Positions 1-11,600 of a stretch of 64,000 bases of DNA are shown here, in pieces. The position numbers and the translations under genes are program-made. The stretch's first letter is position 1. Every line of letters starts with the position of its first letter. The notes below the pieces were generated by a model that saw only the letters and a program-made list of their open reading frames with translations, was not told where the DNA came from and did not search any database. The DNA is from Nansenia antarctica (lineage: Eukaryota > Chordata > Actinopteri > Argentiniformes > Microstomatidae): contig OZ022340.1 of NCBI GenBank assembly GCA_963989245.1, forward strand, positions 51,899,351 through 51,963,350, in the 5' to 3' direction.

Positions 1-3000
1 CTGCTCTGTGGTAACCCTGCTCTGTGATAACTCTGCTCTGTGGTAACTCTGCTCTGTGGTAACTCTGCTCTGTGGTAACTCTGCTCTGTGATAACTCTGC
101 TCTGTGGTAACTCTGCTCTGTGGTAACTCTGCTCTGTGGTAACCCTGCTCTGTGGTAACTCTGCTCTGTGGTAACTCTGCTCTGCTCTGTGGTAACTCTG
201 CTCTGCTCTGTGATAACTCTGCTCTGTGGTAACTCTGCTCTGCTCTGTGATAACTCTGCTCTGTGGTAACTCTGCTCTGTGGTAACTCTGCTCTGTGGTA
301 ACTCTGCTCTGTGATAACTCTGCTCTGTGGTAACTCTGCTCTGTGGTAACTCTGCTCTGCTCTGTGGTAACTCTGCTCTGCTCTGTGGTAACTCTGCCCT
401 GTGATAACCCTGCTCTGTGGTAACTCTGCTCTGTGATAACTCTGCTCTGTGGTAACTCTGCTCTGTGGTAACTCTGCTCTGTGGTAACTCTGCTCTGTGG
501 TAACTCTGCCCTGTGATAACTCTGCTCTGTGATAACTCTGCTCTGTGGTAACTCTGCTCTGTGGTAACTCTGCTCTGTGGTAACTCTGCTCTGTGGTAAC
601 TCTGCTCTGCTCTGTGGTAACTCTGCTCTGCTCTGTGGTAACTCTGCTCTGTGGTAACTCTGCTCTGTGGTAACTCTGCTCTGTGGTAACTCTGCTCTGT
701 GGTAACCCTGCTCTGTGGTAACCCTGCTCTGTGGTAACTCTGCTCTGTGATAACTCTGCTCTGTGGTAACTCTGCTCTGTGGTAACTCTGCTCTGTGATA
801 ACCCTGCTCTGTGGTAACCCTGCTCTGTGGTAACTCTGCTCTGTGGTAACCCTGCTCTGTGGTAACTCTGCTCTGTGGTAACCCTGCTCTGTGGTAACTC
901 TGCTCTGTGGTAACTCTGCTCTGTGGTAACTCTGCTCTGTGGTAACTCTGCTCTGTGGTAACTCTGCTCTGTGGTAACTCTGCTCTGTGGTAACTCTGCT
1001 CTGCTCTGTGGTAACTCTGCTCTGTGGTAACCCTGCTCTGTGGTAACTCTGCTCTGTGGTAACTCTGCTCTGTGGTAACTCTGCTCTGTGGTAACTCTGC
1101 TCTGTGGTAACTCTGCTCTGTGGTAACCCTGCTCTGTGGTAACTCTGCTCTGTGGTAACCCTGCTCTGCTCTGTGGTAACCCTGCTCTGTGGTAACTCTG
1201 CTCTGTGATAACTCTGCTCTGTGGTAACTCTGCTCTGTGATAACTCTGCTCTGTGGTAACTCTGCTCTGCTATGTGGTAACTCTGCTCTGTGGTAACTCT
1301 GCTCTGTGGTAACTCTGCTCTGTGGTAACTCTGCTCTGTGGTAACTCTGCTCTGTGGTAACCCTGCTCTGTGGTAACTCTGCTCTGTGGTAACTCTGCTC
1401 TGCTCTGTGGTAACTCTGCTCTGTGGTAACTCTGCTCTGTGGTAACTCTGCTCTGCTCTGTGGTAACCCTGCTCTGTGGTAACTCTGCTCTGTGATAACT
1501 CTGCTCTGTGGTAACTCTGCTCTGTGATAACTCTGCTCTGTGGTAACTCTGCTCTGCTATGTGGTAACTCTGCTCTGTGGTAACTCTGCTCTGTGGTAAC
1601 TCTGCTCTGTGGTAACCCTGCTCTGTGGTAACTCTGCTCTGTGGTAACTCTGCTCTGCTCTGTGGTAACTCTGCTCTGTGATAACTCTGCCCTGTGATAA
1701 CTCTGCTCTGTGGTAACTCTGCTCTGTGGTAACTCTGCTCTGTGGTAACTCTGCTCTGTGGTAACCCTGCTCTGTGGTAACTCTGCTCTGTGGTAACCCT
1801 GCTCTGTGGTAACTCTGCCCTGTGATAACTCTGCTCTGTGGTAACTCTGCTCTGTGGTAACTCTGCTCTGTGGTAACCCTGCTCTGTGGTAACTCTGCTC
1901 TGTGGTAACTCTGCTCTGTGGTAACTCTGCTCTGTGATAACTCTGCTCTGTGATAACTCTGCTCTGTGGTATCTCTGCTCTGTGGTAACTCTGCTCTGCT
2001 CTGTGGTAACTCTGCTCTGTGGTAACTCTGCTCTGTGGTAACTCTGCTCTGTGGTAACTCTGCTCTGCTCTGTGATAACTCTGCTCTGTGGTAACTCTGC
2101 TCTGTGGTAACTCTGCTCTGTGGTAACTCTGCTCTGTGGTAACTCTGCCCTGTGATAACTCTGTCTCTGTGATAACTCTGCTCTGTGGTAACTCTGCTCT
2201 GTGGTAACTCTGCTCTGTGGTAACTCTGCTCTGCTCTGTGGTAACTCTGCTCTGCTCTGTGGTAACTCTGCTCTGTGATAACTCTGCTCTGTGGTAACCC
2301 TGCTCTGTGGTAACTCTGCTCTGTGGTAACTCTGCTCTGTGGTAACTCTGCTCTGTGGTAACTCTGCTCTGTGATAACCCTGCTCTGTGATAACTCTGCT
2401 CTGTGGTAACCCTGCTCTGTGGTAACTCTGCTCTGTGGTAACCCTGCTCTGTGGTAACTCTGCTCTGTGGTAACTCTGCTCTGTGGTAACCCTGCTCTGT
2501 GGTAACTCTGCTCTGCTCTGTGGTAACTCTGCTCTGTGGTAACTCTGCTCTGTGGTAACTCTGCTCTGTGGTAACTCTGCTCTGTGGTAACTCTGCTCTG
2601 TGGTAACTCTGCTCTGCTCTGTGGTAACTCTGCTCTGTGGTAACTCTGCTCTGTGGTAACTCTGCTCTGTGGTAACTCTGCTCTGTGGTAACTCTGCTCT
2701 GTGGTAACTCTGCTCTGCTCTGTGGTAACTCTGCTCTGTGGTAACTCTGCTCTGTGGTAACTCTGCTCTGTGGTAACCCTGCTCTGTCTCTGTGGTAACT
2801 CTGCTCTGTGGTAACTCTGCTCTGTGGTAACTCTGCTCTGTGGTAACTCTGCTCTGTGGTAACCCTGCTCTGTCTCTGTGGTAACTCTGCTCTGTGGTAA
2901 CTCTGCTCTGTGATAACTCTGCTCTGTGGTAACTCTGCTCTGTGATAACTCTGCTCTGTGGTAACCCTGCTCTGTCTCTGTGGTAACTCTGCTCTGTGGT

Positions 3001-5368
3001 AACTCTGCTCTGTGGTAACTCTGCTCTGTGGTAACTCTGCTCTGTGGTAACCCTGCTCTGTCTCTGTGATAACTCTGCTCTGTGGTAACTCTGCTCTGTG
3101 GTAACTCTGCTCTGTGGTAACTCTGCTCTGTGGTAACTCTGCTCTGTGGTAACTCTGCTCTGTGGTAACTCTGCTCTGTGGTAACCCTGCTCTGTGGTAA
3201 CCCTGCTCTGTGGTAACTCTGCTCTGTGATAACTCTGCTCTGTGGTAACTCTGCTCTGTGATAACTCTGCTCTGTGATAACTCTGCTCTGTGATAACTCT
3301 GCTCTGTGGTAACTCTGCTCTGCTCTGTGGTAACTCTGTCTCTGTGGTAACTCTGCTCTGTGGTAACTCTGCTCTGTGGTAACTCTGCTCTGTGGTAACT
3401 CTGCCCTGTGATAACTCTGCTCTGTGGTAACTCTGCTCTGTGGTAACTCTGCTCTGTGGTAACTCTGCTCTGTGGTAACTCTGCCCTGTGATAACTCTGC
3501 TCTGTGGTAACTCTGCTCTGTGGTAACTCTGCTCTGTGGTAACTCTGCTCTGTGGTAACTCTGCTCTGCTCTGTGGTAACTCTGCTCTGCTCTGTGGTAA
3601 CTCTGCTCTGTGGTAACCCTGCTCTGTGGTAACTCTGCTCTGTGATAACTCTGCTCTGTGATAACTCTGCTCTGTGGTAACTCTGCTCTGTGGTAACTCT
3701 GCTCTGCTCTGTGGTAACCCTGCTCTGTGGTAACTCTGCTCTGTGGTAACTCTGCTCTGTGATAACTCTGCTCTGTGGTAACTCTGCTCTGTGGTAACTC
3801 TGCTCTGTGGTAACTCTGCTCTGTGGTAACTCTGCTCTGTGGTAACTCTGCTCTGTGGTAACTCTGCTCTGTGGTAACTCTGCTCTGCTCTGTGGTAACC
3901 CTGCTCTGTGGTAACCCTGCTCTGTCTCTGTGGTAACTCTGCTCTGTGGTAACTCTGCTCTGTGGTAACTCTGCTCTGTGGTAACCCTGCTCTGTCTCTG
4001 TGGTAACTCTGCTCTGTGGTAACTCTGCTCTGTGATAACTCTGCTCTGTGGTAACTCTGCTCTGTGATAACTCTGCTCTGTGGTAACCCTGCTCTGTGGT
4101 AACCCTGCTCTGTCTCTGTGGTAACTCTGCTCTGTGGTAACTCTGCTCTGTGGTAACTCTGCTCTGTGGTAACTCTGCTCTGTGGTAACCCTGCTCTGTC
4201 TCTGTGATAACTCTGCTCTGTGGTAACTCTGCTCTGTGGTAACTCTGCTCTGTGGTAACTCTGCTCTGTGGTAACTCTGCTCTGTGGTAACTCTGCCCTG
4301 TGATAACTCTGCTCTGTGGTAACTCTGCTCTGTGGTAACTCTGCTCTGTGGTAACCCTGCCCTGTGATAACTCTGCTCTGTGGTAACTCTGCTCTGTGGT
4401 AACTCTGCTCTGTGGTAACCCTGCTCTGTGGTAACTCTGCTCTGTGGTAACTCTGCTCTGTGGTAACTCTGCCCTGTGATAACTCTGCTCTGTGGTAACT
4501 CTGCTCTGTGGTAACTCTGCTCTGTGGTAACTCTGCTCTGTGGTAACCCTGCTCTGTGGTAACTCTGCTCTGTGGTAACTCTGCTCTGTGATAACCCTGC
4601 TCTGTCTCTGTGGTAACTCTGCTCTGTGGTAACCCTGCTCTGTCTCTGTGGTAACTCTGCTCTGTGGTAACTCTGCTCTGTCTCTGTGGTAACTCTGCTC
4701 TGTGGTAACCCTGCTCTGTCTCTGTGGTAACTCTGCTCTGTGGTAACTCTGCTCTGTGGTAACCCTGCTCTGTGATAACTCTGCTCTGTGATAACTCTGC
4801 TCTGTGATAACTCTGCTCTGTGGTAACCCTGCTCTGTGGTAACTCTGCTCTGTGGTAACTCTGCTCTGTGGTAACTCTGCTCTGTGGTAACTCTGCTCTG
4901 TGATAACTCTGCTCTGTGATAACTCTGCTCTGTGGTAACTCTGCTCTGTGGTAACTCTGCTCTGTGGTAACTCTGCTCTGTGGTAACTCTGCTCTGTGGT
5001 AACCCTGCTCTGTGGTAACTCTGCTCTGTGGTAACTCTGCTCTGTGGTAACTCTGCTCTGTGATAACTCTGCTCTGTGGTAACTCTGCTCTGTGGTAACT
5101 CTGCTCTGTGGTAACTCTGCTCTGTGGTAACTCTGCTCTGTGGTAACTCTGCTCTGTGATAACTCTGCTCTGTGGTAACTCTGCTCTGTGGTAACTCTGC
5201 CCTGTGATAATTCTGCTCTGTGGTAACTCTGCTCTGTGGTAACTCTGCTCTGCTCTGTGGTTACTCTGCTCTGTGGTAACTCTGCTCTGTGATAACTCTG
5301 CTCTGTCTCTGTGATAACCCTGCCCTGTGATAACCCTGCTCTGTCTCTGTGATAACCCTGCCCTGTGA
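1..5368. repeat. 16-bp satellite array, over 5 kb
   Basis: The whole stretch is a tandem array of a 16-bp unit (ctctgctctgtggtaa). It has frequent variants: gtgataa for gtggtaa, ccctg for ctctg, units lengthened by 5 bp (an extra ctctg) and units carrying tctgtctctg. The variants are scattered and partly clustered. The array runs off the left edge, so its full size is unknown. The minus strand of the unit has no stop codon in any phase, which gives a 1369-codon open frame of 16-residue repeats. I read that frame as a by-product of the repeat, not a gene. Confidence 0.97.
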
Positions 5369-5979
5369 AACCAAAACAATAATGTTTTGACCCTCTAATA
5401 TACTATCCAAGTAACATAGTCTCTGATAACATTGTCTCTGCTGCCCCCCTGTGGACGTTAGATGATGTACTTTAAGGGCTCAAAAACAAAAGTGTAGGTT
5501 GTAGATACTGAAATCATGTTTGTAGTCTTTAGTCAGATACAACACTATCATGCTTATAATGATGAAAAATGCGTATGGATCTTCCACCTGCTACTGAGGC
5601 TCCTGACGGTGTATTAAATGAATAAAGTGTCAAATTGGCAATATATCTTGTTTGTTCCTTGTACTGAGAGAGAGTTCAATCATCCAATCCACCAAACAAC
5701 TCAAAACAAGAGTCAATACCAACAGGAGAATACACTGTTTAGCATTGGCAGAGGATTTTGGCCATCTCACAAATGCATGATCCTTACAAGTTGGACATCA
5801 TTGTAAAGGTAAATAAACAGGCTTTCCAACGTTATAAAATACAATGCCAATTAGCATTGTAACAACAGAGAATTTAGTTTATCTTGGTATTCTAATAAGG
5901 TAAAACCCTTTAAAGTGAAGTCTGAGAGCATCCTCTTGTTCAACAATTCTAACAATGCAGTCCATGAGCGTCCATTAGA

Positions 5980-6325
5980 CAGAGTTGCCAGATGGGATTG
6001 ACAATTTCCATCCTAACCAGTCTAAAAAACGCTAAATCCACCAGAAACCAGCCCAAAACCTATTGTCAGAAAACCGCTACTATTGGTCAGGTGCCCATCT
6101 TGTGCCCCTAAACTGTTGATGATGTTTGTAAAATAAAAACTGCACATCGTATGTAGATACTAGTGTGTATTTTAACTTCACGCATTTTGTAACTTTCAGG
6201 CACTGACATTTTAATACCGCCTAAATGCTATTTATCCAGCCCAACCGCCCAAATGCTTTTTTCCGGCCCCACGTGTGATCAAAAGTAGCCCATTCGGCTG
6301 TAACACGCCCCATCTGGCAACCCTG
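5980..6325. mobile_element. hAT-like MITE, about 346 bp
   Basis: The ends are cagagttgccagatggg and, inverted, cagggttgccagatggg: 16 of 17 bases match, starting with the CAG typical of hAT ends. Nothing inside looks coding. The 8 bp flanks do not match each other, so the target duplication has decayed or the border is slightly misplaced. Confidence 0.65.
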
Positions 6326-7014
6326 CCTGTGGCAGATTAGTACGGTAGTATCCACTATTGTCTCAAGAAACCATTACTGCCCTCCAGTGGAAAAGATATG
6401 TTACTGCATCAACCATAACAGAAAGGACATGGTAGGCAACAGCATACTCCAGCTACCAATAATTGATAAGATTCGGCTTGATAAATCAACTTGGCAATTA
6501 CAAAACGTTCTCATTAGATCAATACTGATGGCTGGCTCAGTTAGAGTTGTAGTGCTGATCATTGCTAATTTAAACTCAAGTTAGAAGGCTTTGCTAGCTC
6601 GCTATTGAGGTCTTTTCACGTGACACTGAATGAGTAGCTAGCCTTTGCCAGTAAACTATCAGTTTTTCTTTAACGACATTTAGATAGCTATGTTAAGATC
6701 TTCATTGTTCGCTTGGAAATGTTTGTATAAACCCTTCTGAGATGATGGTGTACTAGCTAAGTTAGTGTGACTAAATGATTGTCTACAAACTGTTAGCAGG
6801 CTAGCTAAAAGGTGAAAGTGCTTCCACTACAGAAGCTGCGTCACGAGAGAGCGAGCTGGGTGGGTTGGGTTTCTGTTTTGAGGAACGTGATTGGCTGGCT
6901 GTCAAATCAATCAATTGACCAGTGAGTGGAAAAGATGGCACGTGCAACCAATTCAACACCTGAACAGTTCCGGTTCGTTTGAGCAGAGCAAACTTCTACT
7001 TCGTCTGAACCCAG

Positions 7015-7205
7015 CCAGCACGCCCACGTGGGACCCATATGGGTTCAATGCGGGCTACTTGGGTACCAAGTGGGCATGGGCTGGAACTGGGCAAATTATG
7101 AGGGTCCCACATGGTCTGCATATGGGCTAACTGGGCATGGGATGGAAGTGGGTAAGCCCATGTGGGTCCCACGTGGGCTACATGTGGGCTCACTGGCATG
7201 GGTTG
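7015..7205. repeat. Decayed GC-rich minisatellite
   Basis: Imperfect tandem units built on cccacgtgggacccatatgggc alternate with ggcatgggttggaagtgggta. The open frames on both strands here follow the repeat and are not credible genes. Confidence 0.6.
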
Positions 7206-7807
7206 GAAGGGGGGGGGGGTTAAGTTAAGACTTTGACAGGGGGCCATTTTCGAACATCATGTGTACAGTATACTGTTAGCATGGAAACATGGAAAACAGT
7301 GTGAATAATGCATTGAATGCTGGGAAATGTAGTCTATCAACGGACAATTGTATTAATGTCAATTTAAACAAAGGCACCAAATGACCTATCGTCATAAAAG
7401 TGGAACACACATATATATACATCGCAACAACACGTTTTAATGTCGTAGAAGTGAATAACGGAGATTAATCTTCTCGAATGTTCTCGCAAACGCATGCTGT
7501 ACGTTCGTAAACTGGCTCCGGAAAATCTGACCAGCACTCACAGAACGCCTCTTGTCCAATCAAATCACCTTGAAACCATATGGGACCCACGTGGGCGTGC
7601 TGGCTGGGTATAGGGAACAGGTAGACAGGTGATTGGTTGACAGGACAGGAACACAGGTGGACTTGATGATGGATACTCATATATCATTTGGTAGTTGACA
7701 TCGCATTCGATTTGATCCGTGTTTCAATTCATATTTATTGTGTACATGTTTGCAGCCAGACAGAGACAGCTTTAAAGGGAGCTGAGCTAACAGCTAGCTA
7801 AACAGAA

Positions 7808-7912
7808 CAGCACGTTTCTATCGGTTGAGGAACTGTACATTTCTATTGGTTGAGGAACTGTACGTTTCTATTGGTTGAGGAACTGTACGTTTCTATTGGT
7901 TGAGGAACTGGA
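7808..7912 (+). promoter_or_regulatory. Four 25-bp repeats each with a CCAAT box
   Basis: Four tandem copies of a 25-bp unit (core tttctattggttgaggaac) each contain ATTGG, the inverted CCAAT box bound by NF-Y. A plausible 5'-UTR donor (acaag|gtaaag, 7941/7942) lies about 30 bp downstream, and the first coding exon of the 8.2-14.3 kb gene starts 320 bp downstream. The repeat is seen directly. Promoter function is inferred from position and motif. Confidence 0.4.
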
Positions 7913-8230
7913 CAATTAGTCGTTACCAAACTGATGACAAGGTAAAGAAACATCTGTTGAATGTTATGTTACTAGATGGTCATTTCATACGCCAGACATG
8001 TTATCACGCGACGTTGTTCAGAATCCCGTTTCGATGAACTATCCATCTTTACCGATGTTGAACGAAATTAAAATGTATTTGTTGAAATGATGATATACTG
8101 GTGGGTAAGTTGTATGCAGGCATATTCTCTAGCCTGACCGTGCCGTTCAAACGCGCATGGCCCATTCTAAATCGGTTGTGTTTTTCCAGTTTTGCAGCCT
8201 ATTCATGGTTCGGTTGTGTTTTTCCAGAAC

Positions 8231-8564
8231 ATGTGGTATCCCTGTCCAACACTGTTTGCGGTGCCTCACGCGGTCCAGCAGCCGTCAGGTATGTTTGTCT
8301 CAAAGATGGTTGTAGCCGTACAGATGGCACCGTTTGACCATGGTGGTTTGTTACAAACTGCAATGAAGCAATTGCCTAGTTCAAGTAAGTCAGTCCCAGG
8401 TGACGGGTGAAGTGTGAACAAAGTATCTGAACGGAAGATCGCTCCCTTCGTGAAAGATACGCTATTGCTTTGGGAGATTTTCCTCCTGGACAATTGTTGC
8501 ATGCTTTTAATGGAATGCGCTTTCACTTTTTAACTGAGCCTTCCCAAACATGTCATAACAATAG

Positions 8565-8609
<45 letters not shown>

Positions 8610-11600
8610 ATTATAAACGCAGCATTGCCGACCCTGACAACGTTCACCTCTGTTTATGCACCTCTACCTCAATAGCACCGTATTTGTCGATCAATGAAGA
8701 AAGGAAATTCCTACTCAACAGGTATTGGTCCTCCCATGTCAACACATGCTGTTTACAAACACAAACAAAGACGACTATTGCTACAGGCTTTGTTTAAAAT
8801 AGTTTGACATAATGTACTTAAGATATATGGTCATCCCTTGTAGAATAGGCTATGAAGAACTTTATCCTGGGTAGAGTGGAATGAGGAACAAACATGTTTA
8901 TTGTAATACATGGAATGAGGAATGGTTCACACAATTTCTACCTCCAACAGTCTCCCCTGGAGTAGGCCTATGAGTAACCTAACCCTAACCCCATGTTACA
9001 GATTAGTGTTTGACCTGCTGGAAGCCACACAGGGAGTCCTGGCGCTGACAGACAGAAAGCTGCTGAGTTGGTACCTGTCCCTGCCTGTAGAGGACAGGAG
9101 CTTGATACAAGGTGGGGACTTGACACGTCTGTGTTGGAGACACTAGCTCAAAGCCCCACTCTCCATCAGTGGAGACAGATATCAGGACGGGCTCAGTGTA
9201 AAACATGGAATGAGGAATGCTATCAAACACATAGGTGTTTGATACCTTTCCTCACTTAATGCCATGCGTTACATACAGTGAGCCTGTCCTCGGATTTATA
9301 CCTCCACTGCTCTCTGTGATGGACAATGGGGAGGTGTGTTGTGTTCCCAACCCAGTAACGGCTACAGTAACAATACATTTCTGACATGGGTAGTGGGGGA
9401 AATACCAGGAACATGATTAAAGCCTAGTTCTCAACTAACAGGGCCTCCCCCTACTACACAAGCCTAGTCAAGGAACATTGTCATGCACCATGCCAAGTGA
9501 ATAGCTGTACATTAAGTAGAATTGCGGTTTCGATTTTATTTTCATGCGCCCCCATTTCAACGTCTGAAGTCATGTTCATCTATCTTAGTGATGTTGACTT
9601 CTACTGTGTAACACTGAACTTGAAACACATCCTTTCTATTTATTCAGATTTTTTTTTACCTTTATTTATACAGGTAAAAAACACATTGAGCCCCAAGGGC
9701 TCATTTTCAAGTGTGACCTGTTCCACCACAAACAAATATCCACCACAAACAAATACAATACAAAACCTGGCCTACAGAGTCTAAAACTACATAGTCTAAA
9801 ACTAAAACTAGTCTAAAACAATCTAAGATAATCTAAAACTAAACTAAAACTAAAAACCTAAAACTAGACAGCTAAAGAGCTATGGACAGGGAGGGGTCAG
9901 CAATGGGCAAAAGGGAGGGTCAAAGTCAGTTGCAAGAACAAATCATGGACTCGCACTGTATGTCTCTCAGCAAGAGTTTGAAACTGGAAAGAGGGATCAG
10001 ATGAGACAGTTTCAGACTCTGCTGTAAAGAATTCCAAGAGGAACGCCCTTTTGCCTTTCATGGTCCGGACCAAGGGGATGGAGTATGTGATGATGTCCTG
10101 TGTGCGAAGGCCGTAGACGGATTGCTTGCGTGACAGGTGGTTAGAAAGGTAGGAGGGGAGCAGACCAAGGATGGATTTGTAAATGAAAATATACCAGTGA
10201 AGGGTTCGGTAGAGAGATGACCAGTTAACCAGAGAGTATAGCACACAGTGATGCATAAGGGGTTTACAGCCTGTTATAAACCTTAACGCGCCATGGTAAA
10301 CTGCATCCAGATGTTGAAGAGAGGTAGCAGAGGCATCAAGACATCACCGTAGTCCAAGAGAGGCAGAAAGGTGGCAGCAACCAGACGTTTTCTTGCAGTT
10401 ATTGTCCCAGTCAGCAGTTTGGTTTGCAGCTGTATAAAAGGCGTTGCACATATTACAAACTATATAAAAACACATGAAATTGAGTAAGCAGGGATACAAA
10501 CATAATGATGGTTGGAATTGCAGCATCACTGATACAAGGGCAATGTTGAGTCTGATGGGGGGCACTAATACATAGCTATTAGTAATGCTTGTATTTTCTC
10601 AGTGACAATTTTGCTGAAGATTAGTTGTTCAACTTTCTGTTCCACAGAGGAAGGAGGACTCTTCCGATTTCTGCAACGGCATCCTGCGCTTGAAGTAGAC
10701 GGACAATTTGTTTTTGTGAAACGTGAGTTATGGCTCTGATTGACAACTTGGTCGCGGCTCAACAATCTTTAAAAAAATAAACCATGTAGACGTTTTGCGA
10801 TACACAACATTTTACTCTGAGTCTTTTATATGTATGATAAAACAAGACTCTTAATAAACGTATATTTATTTAACTTCTAATAAATACTTTTTGTTTTCCT
10901 AAATGCTGTACAGAAATGGCTAGAGCGTACTGCATGCGCCAACAGACAATGTCGGTGCTGGAGCAGCCTGAGGGTGGCCAGTTCTCTATGGACCCCCCTG
11001 TAGATGGCCTGGTTGACCTGCAGGACGGCAGCTTCCAGTCAGCCTGTGACACCAGCGTCCACATCGCACAGGTGCCTCCAGACCAGCAGGAGGTGAATAG
11101 CGGCACGGACAAGCTGCTCACCCAGCCGTGGGAAGAAGGGACGTGGCAGGATGGCAACGGTGTGGCGGCCGTATGCAAGGAGCCCTCCGCCCAGGCCAGC
11201 TTCTCTCTAGACGTGGAGCTGGAGAAGCACTGCCAGAGTGGAGTGGAGGCTAACCAGCACCAGCCTTCCATCCAGGACCAGGGCATGTCTGTGTCTATGC
11301 ATGAGGAGACTTCAGACTCCCCTAAGTTGGAGCAGGAAACCCTTCCAGAGTACTGCAGCTTCAACAGCTCCAGGCTGGACCAGACACAACGGAACAACAC
11401 CACCCGCCACTCGGCAGAGTCTGCCCGCAGTGACTCACTGATGGCCACCAGGGGCAGTGCAGAGGAGCCGCACGAGAGCAGCGTACTGTCGTCCTGCACA
11501 GAGGAATGCAGCGAGTACTGCCACAGACTCCACAGACTCCTGTGGTTGGACCTATGGACCTATGACGACTGCCCGGTTAACCTGGTCAATGAGGAGTGGT

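Larger units (their letters stand above)
5369..7930. other. Intergenic region with decayed elements
   Basis: No convincing coding exon was seen. The stretch holds a MITE (5980-6325), a decayed GC-rich minisatellite (7015-7205), a hAT-promoter-like module (7499-7573) and a 25-bp CCAAT-containing repeat (7808-7912). The short open frames here lack family resemblance and splice context. Confidence 0.6.

Noticed and set aside
1270..5379. 1369-codon open frame on the minus strand
   Set aside because: It is the 16-bp satellite read without stops; it has no non-repeat sequence, no splice context, and its frame survives all repeat variants because the unit lacks stops on that strand.
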